The notes: a model not told the origin generated them from the letters alone. Shown: positions 50,793 to 60,794, counted from the stretch's first letter. The stretch: 64,000 nt of DNA from Bacillus bingmayongensis (GCF_000299035.1 NZ_JH921519.1:62001-126000), one strand, 5' to 3'. Numbers and translations: made by a program.

Positions 50793-52678
50793 TATACTTC
50801 GTCTCCACTATTACTATTATAGAAGGACTTATTAAACTTTTTGTCTACATCCAATATTTCGAATTCAGCGTCATCCATTTCCGAAAAATTAAGATATAAC
50901 TGGTTGGCATCAAGAGATTGAATTATAATATCCTTCTTATGTTCTAAATCCAAATTCTGAAAATCAGTATTCTCATTGGTTAAACGATCAATTAAAACCT
51001 TGTAATCATAAAAAGCATAAGCATTAATTTTTTGCAAAACTTCTTGGAAATCTAACTCTGTTTTAACCTTTTGGACAAGCTTTATATATAGATGATTTAA
51101 CTCTTGTAATTCCGCATAAATGAAACTGCCACCCCCCTGCCAATTCACTTCTTTTGAAATACCACCCTGTTCTCCTTCGAGAACCTTGCTTAAGCGAACT
51201 AAAGGCACATTCTTAATATAATCCATTTGTTCCACACCTATAAATTGTCTTCTCATTTTCATTGCCACAGCCTGTGTTGTACCAGATCCCATAAAGAAAT
51301 CCAAAACAATATCATTTTCATCTGATCCAAGATGAATAATCTTTTTTAATAAACGTTCAGGTTTTGGTGTAGAAAATACTTCTTCTGTATTAAAAGCCTT
51401 AGTTTCTTCCCTTGCTTCATGATTATGACCGACTTCATCAAACCGCCAAATAGTCTTTGATGGGGTTCCCTGATTTTTTAGTTCACATAAAAATGTTTTT
51501 CTCGATGGTATAGCCGTCCCATCTATCCCAAACCAAATTTCATCATTTTCGTCCATTCTCTTTAAAGTTTCTTTCGAATACCTCGAAAACGTTCCTGCAG
51601 GCGGGGTGAATACTACACCATTCTTAAACTTATATGAAAAATTTGCACTATCTGTTGATCCACTTTTTGCATGAAGCGGTGTTGCCTTCCATACACCTTT
51701 TGGATGATTATCAGGATTTTTATAGGCACTATTCATTTCAGCTGTCCTTGGTAATGGATTTGGACGCCAAGTATCTTTATTTTTAGCAAAAACCAAAATA
51801 TGGTCATGGTTATCTGACAACCACTTAGCATCATTTGAAATCGTATATTTTTTTTCCCAAACTACATTATTAATAAAGTTTTCTCTCCCAAAAATTTCAT
51901 CGCAAAGAACTTTTAAATAATGTGATTCATCATCATCTATTGTTATCCAAATAGAACCATCCGGAGCAAGTAAATCTTTAGCTACCTCTAATCGGTTTTT
52001 CATAAATGTTAACCATGTAGAATGATTAAATTTATCATTATACTTAAAACTATCTCCGCCTGTGTTATAAGGTGGATCAATAAAAATTAATTTAACCTTC
52101 CCTACAAATCGCTCCTTTAAGGTGTGTAAAGCTATTAAGTTATTTCCCTTTATAATTAAATTATCTTTTTGGTTAAATGTTATTACGTCTTCTAGTCCAT
52201 TTTCAGTATACCGTTTCACATTAGTAAAAACCTTAGGAGATAATAAGACATCTATTTCTTCTCTTGCCAAAACCTTATGATAGTAGTTCTCTCTTTTTCC
52301 CTTATCTTCTTTCTTCATTCCGCCTTCAAGAACACAGTCCTTATGAGGGAAATCTAAAACAACATCACTATTATACTTTAGATATTTTTCATTACTAGTT
52401 AAGCCAATTTCATTACTAAATTTGGTATAACTGTCTTCCCAATAATTTTTAAATCTTAACATACTGATAAACTCATTGACTTTAAAGATAGTTCCACCAG
52501 TTATCTTTACAGAATATGTTTGCCTAATTAAATCTTTTGAAAGTAAGCTCTCTATAAGATCTTGATTGTAAGCCCTTAAATCTTCAATTACTTTTGAGCT
52601 TACTAATACTCCTTCCTTCCAATATTGTGGAAATTCATTCAAAACATCCTTTACTTGTGTCATTAATGAAGTATTCAT
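50792..52678 (-). CDS. mod: Type III DNA methyltransferase subunit Mod
   Basis: 628 residues. DPPYN (201-205) precedes FMGSGTT (462-468), the order of beta-class amino-methyltransferases as in Mod subunits, so adenine N6 methylation is expected. The long stretch between them is the target-recognition region. It methylates the recognition site and is needed for Res activity. First gene of the leftward cargo operon. The ATG at 52678 follows AAGGAGA. No phase-variable repeat tract is visible in it. Confidence 0.95.
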   Translation of the reverse strand: MNTSLMTQVKDVLNEFPQYWKEGVLVSSKVIEDLRAYNQDLIESLLSKDLIRQTYSVKITGGTIFKVNEFISMLRFKNYWEDSYTKFSNEIGLTSNEKYLKYNSDVVLDFPHKDCVLEGGMKKEDKGKRENYYHKVLAREEIDVLLSPKVFTNVKRYTENGLEDVITFNQKDNLIIKGNNLIALHTLKERFVGKVKLIFIDPPYNTGGDSFKYNDKFNHSTWLTFMKNRLEVAKDLLAPDGSIWITIDDDESHYLKVLCDEIFGRENFINNVVWEKKYTISNDAKWLSDNHDHILVFAKNKDTWRPNPLPRTAEMNSAYKNPDNHPKGVWKATPLHAKSGSTDSANFSYKFKNGVVFTPPAGTFSRYSKETLKRMDENDEIWFGIDGTAIPSRKTFLCELKNQGTPSKTIWRFDEVGHNHEAREETKAFNTEEVFSTPKPERLLKKIIHLGSDENDIVLDFFMGSGTTQAVAMKMRRQFIGVEQMDYIKNVPLVRLSKVLEGEQGGISKEVNWQGGGSFIYAELQELNHLYIKLVQKVKTELDFQEVLQKINAYAFYDYKVLIDRLTNENTDFQNLDLEHKKDIIIQSLDANQLYLNFSEMDDAEFEILDVDKKFNKSFYNSNSGDEV

Positions 52679-53219
52679 TTACCATGTCTCCTTAATTACT
52701 CTTTTCTTCTATTCCTATGTTCCATTAATTTTAGAAATATACTATTCAAATTAATAAGCAAGGACCTGATTTTCGAAATTAAATAATAAAAAACGAAATT
52801 CCCTTTAGCTCCTTATTTAAAAATAAATTTTTAAATTATATAAAATCCCGTATAGTAAAAAACATCAGGATACTTTTCCTTTTAAAATACACATATTAAA
52901 TTTATTATATCACTACTAACCTCACAAGATATCCATAAAAACCTTATCTATACTACCCTTTTAGATTTTAATTCCCTGATGATAAATAACGTTCTATCGA
53001 TATGATGAATTGATAAAGAATTTACCATTCTCCTACTATTTACTCTTATATAACTTCCTGGAATAATATTAATTTCCTCCTGATATAACAACTGAGATAC
53101 TTAAATTAAATGCAAAGCCCGCTAAAACAAATCCAATCTTAATCATGCTCAACTTCACACAACATCATAAACTTCCAAACATCTCCACAAAATATATCCA
53201 CTAGGGCTTTTTTAATTAA
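52679..53219. other. AT-rich gap before mod
   Basis: No gene, RNA or strong repeat recognised. It must contain the promoter of the mod-res unit. Confidence 0.5.
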
Positions 53220-53221
53220 AG

Positions 53222-53288
53222 GATATATTGACCAAACACAAATAAACCATAAAGCGACCAACTTGGCCACTTTATGGTTTAATATACA
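53222..53288 (-). repeat. Right end of element B with TnsB-type sites
   Basis: From the tip inward on the reverse strand: TTAAACCATAAAGTGGCCAA, an inverted copy (forward strand AAACCATAAAGCGACCAA at 53244-53261) and a weaker third site around ATTGACCAAACA. The first two make a hairpin. Spacing from TGT to the site is the same eleven bases as on the left. Confidence 0.75.
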
Positions 53289-53293
53289 CAAAA
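53289..53293. repeat. 5-bp target duplication CAAAA (right copy)
   Basis: Identical to 39615-39619 and directly outside the ACA tip at 53288. Confidence 0.85.
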
Positions 53294-53324
53294 AATAAAA
53301 AAACCACCAAATATGTATTGGTGG
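53294..53324 (-). terminator. ssrA terminator
   Basis: CCACCAATACATATTTGGTGG followed by TTTTTTTATTTTTT on the reverse strand; it uses the tmRNA CCA end as its left arm. Confidence 0.85.
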
Positions 53325-53677
53325 AGACGGTGGGAGTCGAACCCACGTCCAAAGATATTGGCACTTAAGCTTCTACGAGCATAGTCGATATATTGGCATT
53401 TCGCAAACTCTTCAGCCTATCGACAGGCTTCCAAGTTGCTAGTCTGATTGTTCTCTTCCTTCGTCCTCAGACGGCGAACTCCGGCGTAGTCCACTTAGTT
53501 TGAGTCCCTTACCCTACCACATGGACGATGGAGGGAGGAACCGCTAAGCTGTATTAAGCAGCTAAAGCGAAGTTGTTTTGTTGTTTGCCAGTTATTGGCT
53601 TTGACGTTTTAACGAGGCCGATCCCCTCGACTCGCAACTTAAGCTCAAACTACCCCTGTCGAATCCGTAACGTCCCC
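53319..53677 (-). ncRNA. ssrA: Transfer-messenger RNA
   Basis: 359 nt from GGGGACGTTACGGATTCGAC to the end GACTCCCACCGTCTCCACCA. The tRNA-like ends pair, the T-loop GGTTCGACTCC is intact, and the resume frame encodes GKQQNNFALAA then TAA. It rescues stalled ribosomes with SmpB, whose gene precedes it in the same direction. Its 3' flank is the insertion point of the Tn7-like element. Confidence 0.97.
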
Positions 53678-53804
53678 ATATAAGAAATGGAGCATACGAA
53701 GTATATTCGTGATAGCTACTAATGAGCTGTTTTTCAATGTTCAACTGGCCTTACAAAAATTATTATATCATACGTTCGTCATTTTACAAATGTAAATTTC
53801 TGTA

Positions 53805-54272
53805 TTACATCTTTTGACGATCACGGAACGCGCGTGCAATTTCACGTTTTGCTTCCTTCTCTTTTAAATCATGACGCTTATCATATTGTTTCTTACCTCT
53901 TGCTAAACCAAGTGCCATTTTCGCAAATCCATTTTTCAAATAAATTTTCACAGGTACAAGTGTATACCCTGTCTCTTTTGAATAACCGATTAGCTTTTGG
54001 ATTTCCTTCTTATGAAGAAGTAATTTTCTTGTACGAAGTGGATCATGATTGAAACGATTCCCTTGCTCGTACGGACTAATATGCATATTATGTACCCAAA
54101 CTTCACCATTATGTACACGTGCGAAAGCATCTTTTAAGTTTACGCGTCCAGCGCGAATAGACTTAATTTCCGTTCCTTGAAGGACAAGCCCTGCTTCGTA
54201 TGTTTCGTCGATGAAATAATCATGAAATGCTTTTTTATTTTGTGCAATAACCTTACCGCTACCTTTTGGCAT
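53805..54272 (-). CDS. smpB: SsrA-binding protein SmpB
   Basis: 155 residues, the usual length. Conserved segments: [38 protein letters not shown], and the basic tail [20 protein letters not shown] that enters the ribosomal mRNA channel. It delivers tmRNA to stalled ribosomes. Follows rnr in the conserved order secG-est-rnr-smpB-ssrA. GGAGGG before the ATG. Confidence 0.97.
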   Translation of the reverse strand: MPKGSGKVIAQNKKAFHDYFIDETYEAGLVLQGTEIKSIRAGRVNLKDAFARVHNGEVWVHNMHISPYEQGNRFNHDPLRTRKLLLHKKEIQKLIGYSKETGYTLVPVKIYLKNGFAKMALGLARGKKQYDKRHDLKEKEAKREIARAFRDRQKM

Positions 54273-54315
54273 TGTATGTCCCTCCTCTATTTTTACTATT
54301 GTAACAAATGTTACT

Positions 54316-54347
54316 GAAAAGCGGAAGTGGCTCGCTCAGTATATAAG
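54316..54347. repeat. Single fragment of the 122-bp repeat family
   Basis: AAAAGCGGAAGTGGCTCGCT resembles the unit starts at 9077, 9200 and 9323. Confidence 0.5.
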
Positions 54348-54363
54348 CAAAGCCACCCCTTTC

Positions 54364-56778
54364 TTACTTACGCTTCTTCTTTTTCTTCTTAAATCCTGGA
54401 ACATTTTCAAAGAATGGCTTTTTCTTTTTACCATTTCCATCTTTTTGTCCTGGACGACCAGATGATCCTTTTCCTTGCCCACCACGTTCGTGTTTGCGTC
54501 CACTACCGCGTTCATTGCCACGTGCGCTACCACGCTCGTTATTAAGTTCACCGCGACCACTGCGTCTCTTTCTACCGCCTTTTGGCTGTTCAATAACAAC
54601 TGGACGATCTTTGAATTTACGTCTTGGAGTACCTTTCATACCGACGATTTCAAAATCAATCGCGCGTTCATCTTTGTTTACATTAATAACGCGAATTGTA
54701 ATTTCATCACCGATGCGGAAGACATTACCTGTACGTTCACCAATCATCGCAAAGTGCTGTTCATCATAACGGTAGTAATCATCCGTTAAATAACTAACGT
54801 GAACAAGGCCTTCAATTGTATTTGGAAGCTCTACGAATAAACCAAAATTTGTTACAGAGCTAATCATACCATCATACTCTTCACCAATCTTATCAAGCAT
54901 ATACTCTGCTTTTTTCAGCTCATCTGTTTCGCGTTCTGCTTCAACAGCGCGGCGTTCCATGTTAGAAGAATGCTCTGCGATCTCCGGTAACTTTTCACGC
55001 CATTTTGCTTGTGTTTCGTTATCGATTTTACCGTTAATGATATATTCACGAATTAATCGGTGAACAATCGTATCTGGATAACGACGAATTGGTGATGTGA
55101 AATGCGTATAGAATTCTGTTGATAGGCCGAAGTGACCTAGGCTATCTGCATCGTAACGAGCTTGTTTCATTGAACGAAGCATAACTGTTGAAATCACGAC
55201 CTCTTCAGGTTGGCCTTGTACCATTTCAAGAATTTGTTGCAAGGCGCGAGGATGTACTTCATTCGCACGTCCTTTTACCGCATAACCGAAGTTTGTAACA
55301 AATTCGAAGAAACGCTCTAATTTGTCTTCTTTCGGATCTTCATGGACACGGTACATAAACGGTACGTTCATCCAGTGGAAATGTTCTGCTACTGTTTCGT
55401 TGGCAACAAGCATGAACTCTTCAATTAGCTTTTCTGAGACAGAACGATCACGCATGACAACATCTGTTGGTTTGCCTTCTTCATCTACTAACACTTTCGC
55501 TTCTTTAAAATCAAAGTCAATTGCCCCGCGTCTCATACGTTTTTCACGTAAGATTTGCGCTAGTTGAGCCATCTCCTTGAACATTGGTACAAGTGGCTCG
55601 TAACGTTCAATTAACTCCTCGTCTTCATCTTCTAAAATGCTTCTTACATCAGCGTACGTCATACGCTCTGTTGTTTTAATAACACTTTGGAAAATTTCAT
55701 GGCTAACAACATCACCAAGAGGGTTAATTTCCATTTCACAAGATAGCGTTAAACGATCCACTTTCGGATTTAATGAACAAATTCCGTTAGATAGACGATG
55801 TGGAATCATCGGAATTACACGGTCAACAAGATACACACTCGTTGCTCTCTCCGCAGCCTCCACATCAATTGGAGATCCTTCATGGACATAATGACTGACA
55901 TCCGCGATATGAACGCCAAGTTTATAGTTACCGTTCTCAAGTTTTGTTACTGTAACCGCATCATCTAAATCTTTCGCATCTGCACCGTCAATTGTAACGA
56001 TCATTTGATCACGAAGGTCACGACGATTTTTTAAATCTTCTTCTGAAATCGTTTCTGGTACACTGTTGGCATGTTCCATTACATCTTCTGGGAACGCTAA
56101 CGGTAAATGGTGTTTATGAATAACAGATAAGATATCTACACCTGGGTCATTTTTATGACCAAGAATTTGAATAACTTCCCCTTCCGCACTTAAACGATCC
56201 TGCGGATAGCTTGTAATTTTCACAACAACTTTATGCCCTTCTACCGCACCCATAGATGCACTTTTCGGAATAAAAATGTCACTTGTCCAGCGCTTATTAT
56301 CTGGAAGTACAAAACCGAAATTTTTTGACTCTGTATATGTACCAACTAACTCCTTCGTACCACGTTCTACAATACGAATGATTGTACCTTCTTGGCGTGA
56401 CCCACTAGATTGTGAACTAATACGCGCTAATACTGTATCGCCATGAAGTGCACCATTTAATTCTGTAGGTGGAATAAAAATATCGTCGTCCCCTGTTTTC
56501 TTCTCTTCTGGGACCACAAAAGCAAAACCACGTGCATGCCCAATTAATTTACCGCGCACTAAATTCATCTTTTCTGGAAGGCCATAGCGATTGCTACGTG
56601 TGCGAACAACAAGTCCTTTCTCTTCCATCATAACTAGTGCCTTTACAAAATCTTTAAAGCCAGCGGAATCCACAATACCAAAGGCCTCTTCTAATTCTTG
56701 TATCGTTAGCGGCTTATACGCTTCTTCTTTCATAAACAATAATAATTTATCAATATGTTCTTGAATGATTTCTTCCAA
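54364..56778 (-). CDS. rnr: Ribonuclease R
   Basis: 804 residues from a TTG behind AAAGGAGG. Order: N-terminal winged helix (1-70), two cold-shock domains (about 75-230), the RNB core with [12 protein letters not shown] (the Asp cluster that holds magnesium), an S1 domain (about 635-715) and a long Lys/Arg/Gly-rich tail. It degrades structured RNA from the 3' end and, with SmpB-tmRNA, clears faulty messages. Part of the conserved RNA quality-control cluster. Confidence 0.97.
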   Translation of the reverse strand: MEEIIQEHIDKLLLFMKEEAYKPLTIQELEEAFGIVDSAGFKDFVKALVMMEEKGLVVRTRSNRYGLPEKMNLVRGKLIGHARGFAFVVPEEKKTGDDDIFIPPTELNGALHGDTVLARISSQSSGSRQEGTIIRIVERGTKELVGTYTESKNFGFVLPDNKRWTSDIFIPKSASMGAVEGHKVVVKITSYPQDRLSAEGEVIQILGHKNDPGVDILSVIHKHHLPLAFPEDVMEHANSVPETISEEDLKNRRDLRDQMIVTIDGADAKDLDDAVTVTKLENGNYKLGVHIADVSHYVHEGSPIDVEAAERATSVYLVDRVIPMIPHRLSNGICSLNPKVDRLTLSCEMEINPLGDVVSHEIFQSVIKTTERMTYADVRSILEDEDEELIERYEPLVPMFKEMAQLAQILREKRMRRGAIDFDFKEAKVLVDEEGKPTDVVMRDRSVSEKLIEEFMLVANETVAEHFHWMNVPFMYRVHEDPKEDKLERFFEFVTNFGYAVKGRANEVHPRALQQILEMVQGQPEEVVISTVMLRSMKQARYDADSLGHFGLSTEFYTHFTSPIRRYPDTIVHRLIREYIINGKIDNETQAKWREKLPEIAEHSSNMERRAVEAERETDELKKAEYMLDKIGEEYDGMISSVTNFGLFVELPNTIEGLVHVSYLTDDYYRYDEQHFAMIGERTGNVFRIGDEITIRVINVNKDERAIDFEIVGMKGTPRRKFKDRPVVIEQPKGGRKRRSGRGELNNERGSARGNERGSGRKHERGGQGKGSSGRPGQKDGNGKKKKPFFENVPGFKKKKKKRK

Positions 56779-56835
56779 ACAAAAATACCTCCTTTAAACC
56801 CTCATATTATCTAGTGTATCCGAAAGATGAGCGAT

Positions 56836-56870
56836 GTATAAAGTGAAACTTCTATAAACACTCGTTTTTC
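56836..56870. repeat. Trace of a bcr1-type repeat
   Basis: GTATAAAGTGAAACTTCTAT keeps only the start of the bcr1 unit. Confidence 0.45.
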
Positions 56871-56959
56871 ACCATTTATTCTGCTACTTATGTGCAGTAA
56901 AATTCTCATCTTAAAAGTTTATTTCTATATAAATTCATTTTGATTCCCCATCATCTAAG

Positions 56960-57080
56960 TCACGACTTTAAAAATAAAAGAAGATCTCCACTCGCTTTCT
57001 CCTTCTGTTCTAACATGGCATGGGGCTAAACGCTTCTATCCATGGGCGGATCCTCTCTTCCCACCTAAAAAGAATGATTT
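56960..57080 (-). repeat. Inverted copy of the 25270 repeat
   Basis: Read on the reverse strand it gives TTCTTTTTAGGTGGGAAGAG, ATCCGCCCATGGATAG and ATGCCATGTTAGAACA, matching 25275-25370 in order. Confidence 0.55.
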
Positions 57081-57114
57081 TAATACCCCCATGAAAAAAA
57101 GAGGCAACTAGATC

Positions 57115-57858
57115 TTACCAATCTAGTTGCTCCAAGAAGTTATATACATCTTCGTGTAGCTCATCACGTTGTTTATCAAGCGTAATGACATGCGTAGAAT
57201 CTTCATACCACTTAATATCCTTTAAAGTGGATTCTACACCGTTATAGATAATATTTGCACTGTCTGTATTAATCATTTCATCATGACGTGCTTGTACAAC
57301 AAATGTTGGTGCATAAATCATGTCGATATTGTTTCGTACATCACGAATTAAGTCTTGTAATGCTTTTAACGTATTCATTGGTGTCTTTTTAAATTCCATC
57401 ATTTCTTCTGCAATTTGCTCTGGTGATTTCTGCTCACGCTTTTTATATTCACGCGCATAAGCCAATATACCTTGGTACATAATTTCTTCGCTCTTAATGT
57501 ACATTGGGGCACACATTGGAACAACACCTAAAATTGGCAGTGTGTAGGCAAGTTTTAATGAGAATACACCACCTAGTGATAATCCAACAGCCGCAATTTT
57601 CTCATATCCTTGATCTTTCAAGTGTTGATAAGCAGCCATAACATCTTTCCACCAGTCTTCAGGACCTGTATGAACAAGTTGCTCTGGTGGTACACCATGA
57701 CCTTTATAAATTGGGGCGTGGCAAGTATAGCCTTTTTTCTCTAAAAAACGCCCAAGCATACGTACATCAGCTGAGTTCCCTGTGAATCCGTGTAATAATA
57801 AAACAGCGCGGTCTCCACCTTCAAATGTAAATGGTTTCGGAGATGCTAATTTCATCAT
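57115..57858 (-). CDS. est: Carboxylesterase (Est30-like)
   Basis: 247 residues, alpha/beta hydrolase. [17 protein letters not shown] gives the oxyanion [12 protein letters not shown] holds the nucleophile Ser, ARHDEMIN the Asp and STHVITLD the His. It aligns along its whole length with the Geobacillus thermostable carboxylesterase, including the MMK start used here. It hydrolyses short-chain esters. Conserved place between secG and rnr. Confidence 0.95.
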   Translation of the reverse strand: MMKLASPKPFTFEGGDRAVLLLHGFTGNSADVRMLGRFLEKKGYTCHAPIYKGHGVPPEQLVHTGPEDWWKDVMAAYQHLKDQGYEKIAAVGLSLGGVFSLKLAYTLPILGVVPMCAPMYIKSEEIMYQGILAYAREYKKREQKSPEQIAEEMMEFKKTPMNTLKALQDLIRDVRNNIDMIYAPTFVVQARHDEMINTDSANIIYNGVESTLKDIKWYEDSTHVITLDKQRDELHEDVYNFLEQLDW

Positions 57859-57977
57859 CTTCTTCTCCTCTTTCTCTTCTGTAATCTAGTCGTATTGTTT
57901 CTACCCTTAGTTTACCATAGTTCTATTTCCATAATCTAATTAGAAACTTTTTTCGAATAATGAAATACAAATGAGCA

Positions 57978-58026
57978 CAAAAAAAGAAGAACCATTAGCA
58001 CGAATCCGCTAACGCTTCTTCTTTTT
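57978..58026 (-). terminator. Hairpin after secG
   Basis: AAAAAAGAAGAACCATTAGC and GCTAACGCTTCTTCTTTTT pair with a small bulge. Confidence 0.75.
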
Positions 58027-58053
58027 CCATATCTTTTAAAAGCAAAGCCTTTA

Positions 58054-58287
58054 CTATAAGTTCAAGTACGTAACACCAATTGTTAGTGCGAAAAATAGTA
58101 CAGCTAAAACCACAGTAATACGACTTAATACCGCTTCAATTCCGCGTGCTTTTTGCTTACCAAATAATTGTTCTGCACCGCCTGAAATGGCACCTGACAG
58201 GCCTGAGCTATTGCTAGACTGCATAAGTACTAAAACAATCATTAAAATCGATACAATAATAAGTAAAACTGATAATAACGTATGCAC
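58054..58287 (-). CDS. secG: Preprotein translocase subunit SecG
   Basis: 77 residues with two membrane helices: [20 protein letters not shown] and [19 protein letters not shown]. The loop [20 protein letters not shown] is the SecG family signature. It assists SecYE in protein export. AGGAGG before the start. It heads the est-rnr-smpB cluster. Confidence 0.96.
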   Translation of the reverse strand: MHTLLSVLLIIVSILMIVLVLMQSSNSSGLSGAISGGAEQLFGKQKARGIEAVLSRITVVLAVLFFALTIGVTYLNL

Positions 58288-58382
58288 CTGGCGTACCTCC
58301 TACATAGATTCGGTTAGTTTAAATGTTAGCATAAATTCTATAGAAAAGCGAGAGCTGTTCCTATCGCTCTCGCTTTCATCTA

Positions 58383-59075
58383 TTACATAAACATCATTGC
58401 AAATAACGGTCCAAGCAGACAAGTTAATATCGCTGTTAATGTCATTGTTACCGACCCAATAACACCTTCATGTTCATTGTTTTTCATCGCTCTCATTACC
58501 CCCATAATATGAGATGCACATCCAAAACCGATTCCTTTACCAACAGAGTTTGTAACGCGGCTCCATTTTAATAAAATTGGTCCTGTAATAGTCCCTGTAA
58601 TCCCAGCTACAACAACGAATGCCGCTGTTAATGATGGAACACCGCCAACTTGCTCTGATACGCTCATTGCAACTGGCATTGTTACTGATTTTGGTAAAGA
58701 AGATAAGATTAAGCTTTTATCTGTTCCCATAAGTGTTGCAATCACTAAGTCACTTGCAATCGCAACTGTTGTTCCAACTAATACACCACCAGCAATCGGT
58801 ACAACATATTTTTGCAGTACGTGACGCTGTTTATAAAGCGGAATTGCAAATGCTACAACACCTGGCCCAAGCAGTTTGGAAATCCAGCCGCCACCACTTT
58901 CCATGTATTGTTGATATGGTATATCCAGCACAAGTAATAAGACAATCATTAATGCTGTTGCTACAAGCATTGGAATGGTAAATGGCGTTGGCAATACTTT
59001 ATAAATCTTTTTAGATAATTGATATAATAACACTGTAAGAATAACCCAACCAATTCCGATTAATATTTGGCTCAT
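58383..59075 (-). CDS. cidB: CidB/LrgB-type membrane protein
   Basis: 230 residues, about six to seven membrane helices. LrgB hallmarks: LGPGVVAFAIPLYKQRH, SLPKSVTMPVAMSVSEQVGG and GIGFGCASHIMGVMRA. It partners the holin-like CidA in the Cid/Lrg system affecting murein hydrolase activity, lysis or overflow-metabolite transport. Its ATG overlaps the cidA stop by four bases (ATGA). Confidence 0.93.
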   Translation of the reverse strand: MSQILIGIGWVILTVLLYQLSKKIYKVLPTPFTIPMLVATALMIVLLLVLDIPYQQYMESGGGWISKLLGPGVVAFAIPLYKQRHVLQKYVVPIAGGVLVGTTVAIASDLVIATLMGTDKSLILSSLPKSVTMPVAMSVSEQVGGVPSLTAAFVVVAGITGTITGPILLKWSRVTNSVGKGIGFGCASHIMGVMRAMKNNEHEGVIGSVTMTLTAILTCLLGPLFAMMFM

Positions 59076-59440
59076 CGCGTTTCTTTTTCCTTTCTATTCG
59101 CAAGATATTGTCCTGTATGCCCTGCGACGATAATAATTAAAAATGTACTCGCTACAATCGTAATGAAAAGAGAAATTCCTTTACTCATAAAAAAAGCACC
59201 GTAATTCATTAAGCCAATCGTTGGCGGAATTAATAAAAACGGCATAATAGCAACGAGTGTTTCTGCTCCTAAATCAAACCATTTCACTGGAAGAACCTTA
59301 AGGCTTAGTAAAACAAGTAATAGAAACATCCCAATCAAACTTCCTGGAATTGGAATGTCCAACATTTCTTGCACCCATGTTCCAATCATGTAAAACACGT
59401 AAAGAGCTGCAACTTGGACAATAATCTTTGTAAACTTCAT
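59072..59440 (-). CDS. cidA: CidA/LrgA holin-like protein
   Basis: 122 residues with four membrane helices. GAGGG nine bases before ATG at 59440 is better placed than the two upstream ATGs. Signature IPGSLIGMFLLLVLLSLKVL and FLLIPPTIGLMNY are those of LrgA/CidA. Holin-like partner of CidB; first in the two-gene unit. Confidence 0.92.
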   Translation of the reverse strand: MKFTKIIVQVAALYVFYMIGTWVQEMLDIPIPGSLIGMFLLLVLLSLKVLPVKWFDLGAETLVAIMPFLLIPPTIGLMNYGAFFMSKGISLFITIVASTFLIIIVAGHTGQYLANRKEKETR

Positions 59441-59485
59441 GTTCATCATCCCTCATGTTTATACGATCTTCTGTTTTCTATTCTT

Positions 59486-59514
59486 ATCATAGTATAAATT
59501 GTAAAAACCTGCAA
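59486..59514 (-). promoter_or_regulatory. Candidate cidAB promoter
   Basis: On the reverse strand TTGCAG, 17 bases, TATGAT. 59515-59797 otherwise holds no gene. Confidence 0.5.
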
Positions 59515-59797
59515 TTTATCAACTTGACAACAAAAATGACATATGTTATACGCTTACACCCTTGATATGACTGCATTTTCGAGCGGAATTTATGTCAAAA
59601 ACATTGACCTAATCCTAAAAGTTTTTATTTTCTGAATTTTAATGTTGTTATTTTGATAAAATAAACCTTCTATCAAAAAGATGTAAAGCTTATTGTCCTT
59701 GATTAAAACGATTCTATCCTTACCGGAATGACATATATTTCCAACTACACAGCACGAATATCATTTTCATTTTATTAAAGCTACGGGTGGTGAACAT

Positions 59798-60751
59798 ATG
59801 ACCAAAAAGGTTTTGATTTTTGCTGATCCTGGCATTGATGATACAATCGCTCTCATACTCGCATACTTTGCAAAGGAAATCGAAATCGTTGGCATTGTTG
59901 CGGATTATGGAAATGTTCCCAAAAAAATGGCGGTGGAAAATACCTTGTTCCTCCAAAACAAGGTAGGAGATACAAATATTAAAATATTTAGTGGTGCTGA
60001 AAGACCTCTTACTAATGGTAGTGCTGATTTCTTTACTGATGTTCATGGTACACATGGATTAGGTCCTCTTGTACCGAATGAATCTCTTCCAGATGGACAA
60101 TTAGAGAATTTTTTTGAAGTTATAAATGTTATTAAGAAGCATAAAGAGGAATTAATTATTGTAAGTTTAGGTCGCCTAACATCACTTGCAATCTTATGTA
60201 TTTCATATGAAAATTTAATGAAACAAATCAAATCTTACTATGTAATGGGCGGTGCTTTTTTGCACCCGGGTAATGTAACCCCTGTATCTGAAGCAAACTT
60301 TTATGGTGATCCTGTCGCTGCCAATGTTGTATTGCGATCTATTCCTAACATGTCTATATATCCACTGAACGTTACACAATACTCTATCGTTACTCCTGAA
60401 ATGGCCGAATACATTGATGCAAAAGGAAAAGCACCTCTCTTCAAACCTCTATTCAATCACTACTATTATGAGTACTATCAAAAAACATTGCCACAATTAA
60501 AAGGTTGTCCTTTTCATGACACTATGCCTATTATGGCACTTCTTGACGATTCCATGTTTACCTACTATGATAAATCACCCATTTGTGTCATGAGTGAATG
60601 GGTCGCTCGCGGACAAAGCATTGCGGGTTTCCGCTCATTGGCTGGTTCCAAACCTTTCATCAACTGGCCTTCGCAGCGAATTGCAATTGACTTTAATTAT
60701 AACCAATTCTTTAAACACTTTATGACGATTATGACAGATGAGGAATTTTAA
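59798..60751 (+). CDS. Nucleoside hydrolase (IunH/CU-NH fold)
   Basis: 317 residues. The calcium-binding Asp cluster is DPGIDD (10-15) in the variant FADPGIDDTIAL, with the substrate region DVHGTHGLG and FYGDPVAANVVL, where most family members have NFxxDPEAA. It cleaves nucleosides to base and ribose. The altered first motif (FADPG instead of DTDPG) is unusual and may change substrate. Weak GGTGGTG ribosome site. Converges on eno. Confidence 0.88.
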   Translation: MTKKVLIFADPGIDDTIALILAYFAKEIEIVGIVADYGNVPKKMAVENTLFLQNKVGDTNIKIFSGAERPLTNGSADFFTDVHGTHGLGPLVPNESLPDGQLENFFEVINVIKKHKEELIIVSLGRLTSLAILCISYENLMKQIKSYYVMGGAFLHPGNVTPVSEANFYGDPVAANVVLRSIPNMSIYPLNVTQYSIVTPEMAEYIDAKGKAPLFKPLFNHYYYEYYQKTLPQLKGCPFHDTMPIMALLDDSMFTYYDKSPICVMSEWVARGQSIAGFRSLAGSKPFINWPSQRIAIDFNYNQFFKHFMTIMTDEEF

Positions 60752-60754
60752 TCA

Positions 60755-60794
60755 AAAAAACAGACCGTGATTTCTCACGGTCTGCCTTTATTTT
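60755..60794. terminator. Bidirectional terminator, nucleoside hydrolase / eno
   Basis: CAGACCGTGA pairs with TCACGGTCTG; A6 on one side and a T-rich tail on the other. Confidence 0.9.

Larger units (their letters stand above)
39620..53288. mobile_element. Complete Tn7-like transposon (element B), 13,669 bp, at ssrA
   Basis: Left tip TGTAACTTAAACTATATAAT, right tip read inward TGTATATTAAACCATAAAGT; 21 of the first 26 bases agree, both followed by GGCCAA. CAAAA is duplicated on both sides. It encodes tniQ-tnsAB-tnsC-tniQ on the reverse strand and, toward ssrA, a small gene, a nuclease and a type III restriction-modification pair. The right end is 30 bp downstream of the tmRNA 3' end, beyond its terminator, so ssrA stays functional. 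Confidence 0.9.

Noticed and set aside
39785-53288. CRISPR-associated transposon
   Set aside because: No repeat-spacer array or cas gene is visible; direct repeats at the ends fit transposase binding sites.
53222-53300. Site-specific integrase island at ssrA
   Set aside because: ssrA is a common integrase target, but there is no integrase gene, no duplicated ssrA 3' segment, and the borders show a 5-bp duplication.
54336-54599. An 87-codon leftward frame at the end of rnr
   Set aside because: It is a shifted frame over the low-complexity Lys/Arg/Gly tail of ribonuclease R, with no ribosome site.
59500-59570. cre site before cidA (GTGTAAGCGTATAACA)
   Set aside because: It fits the CcpA consensus only with an inserted base.
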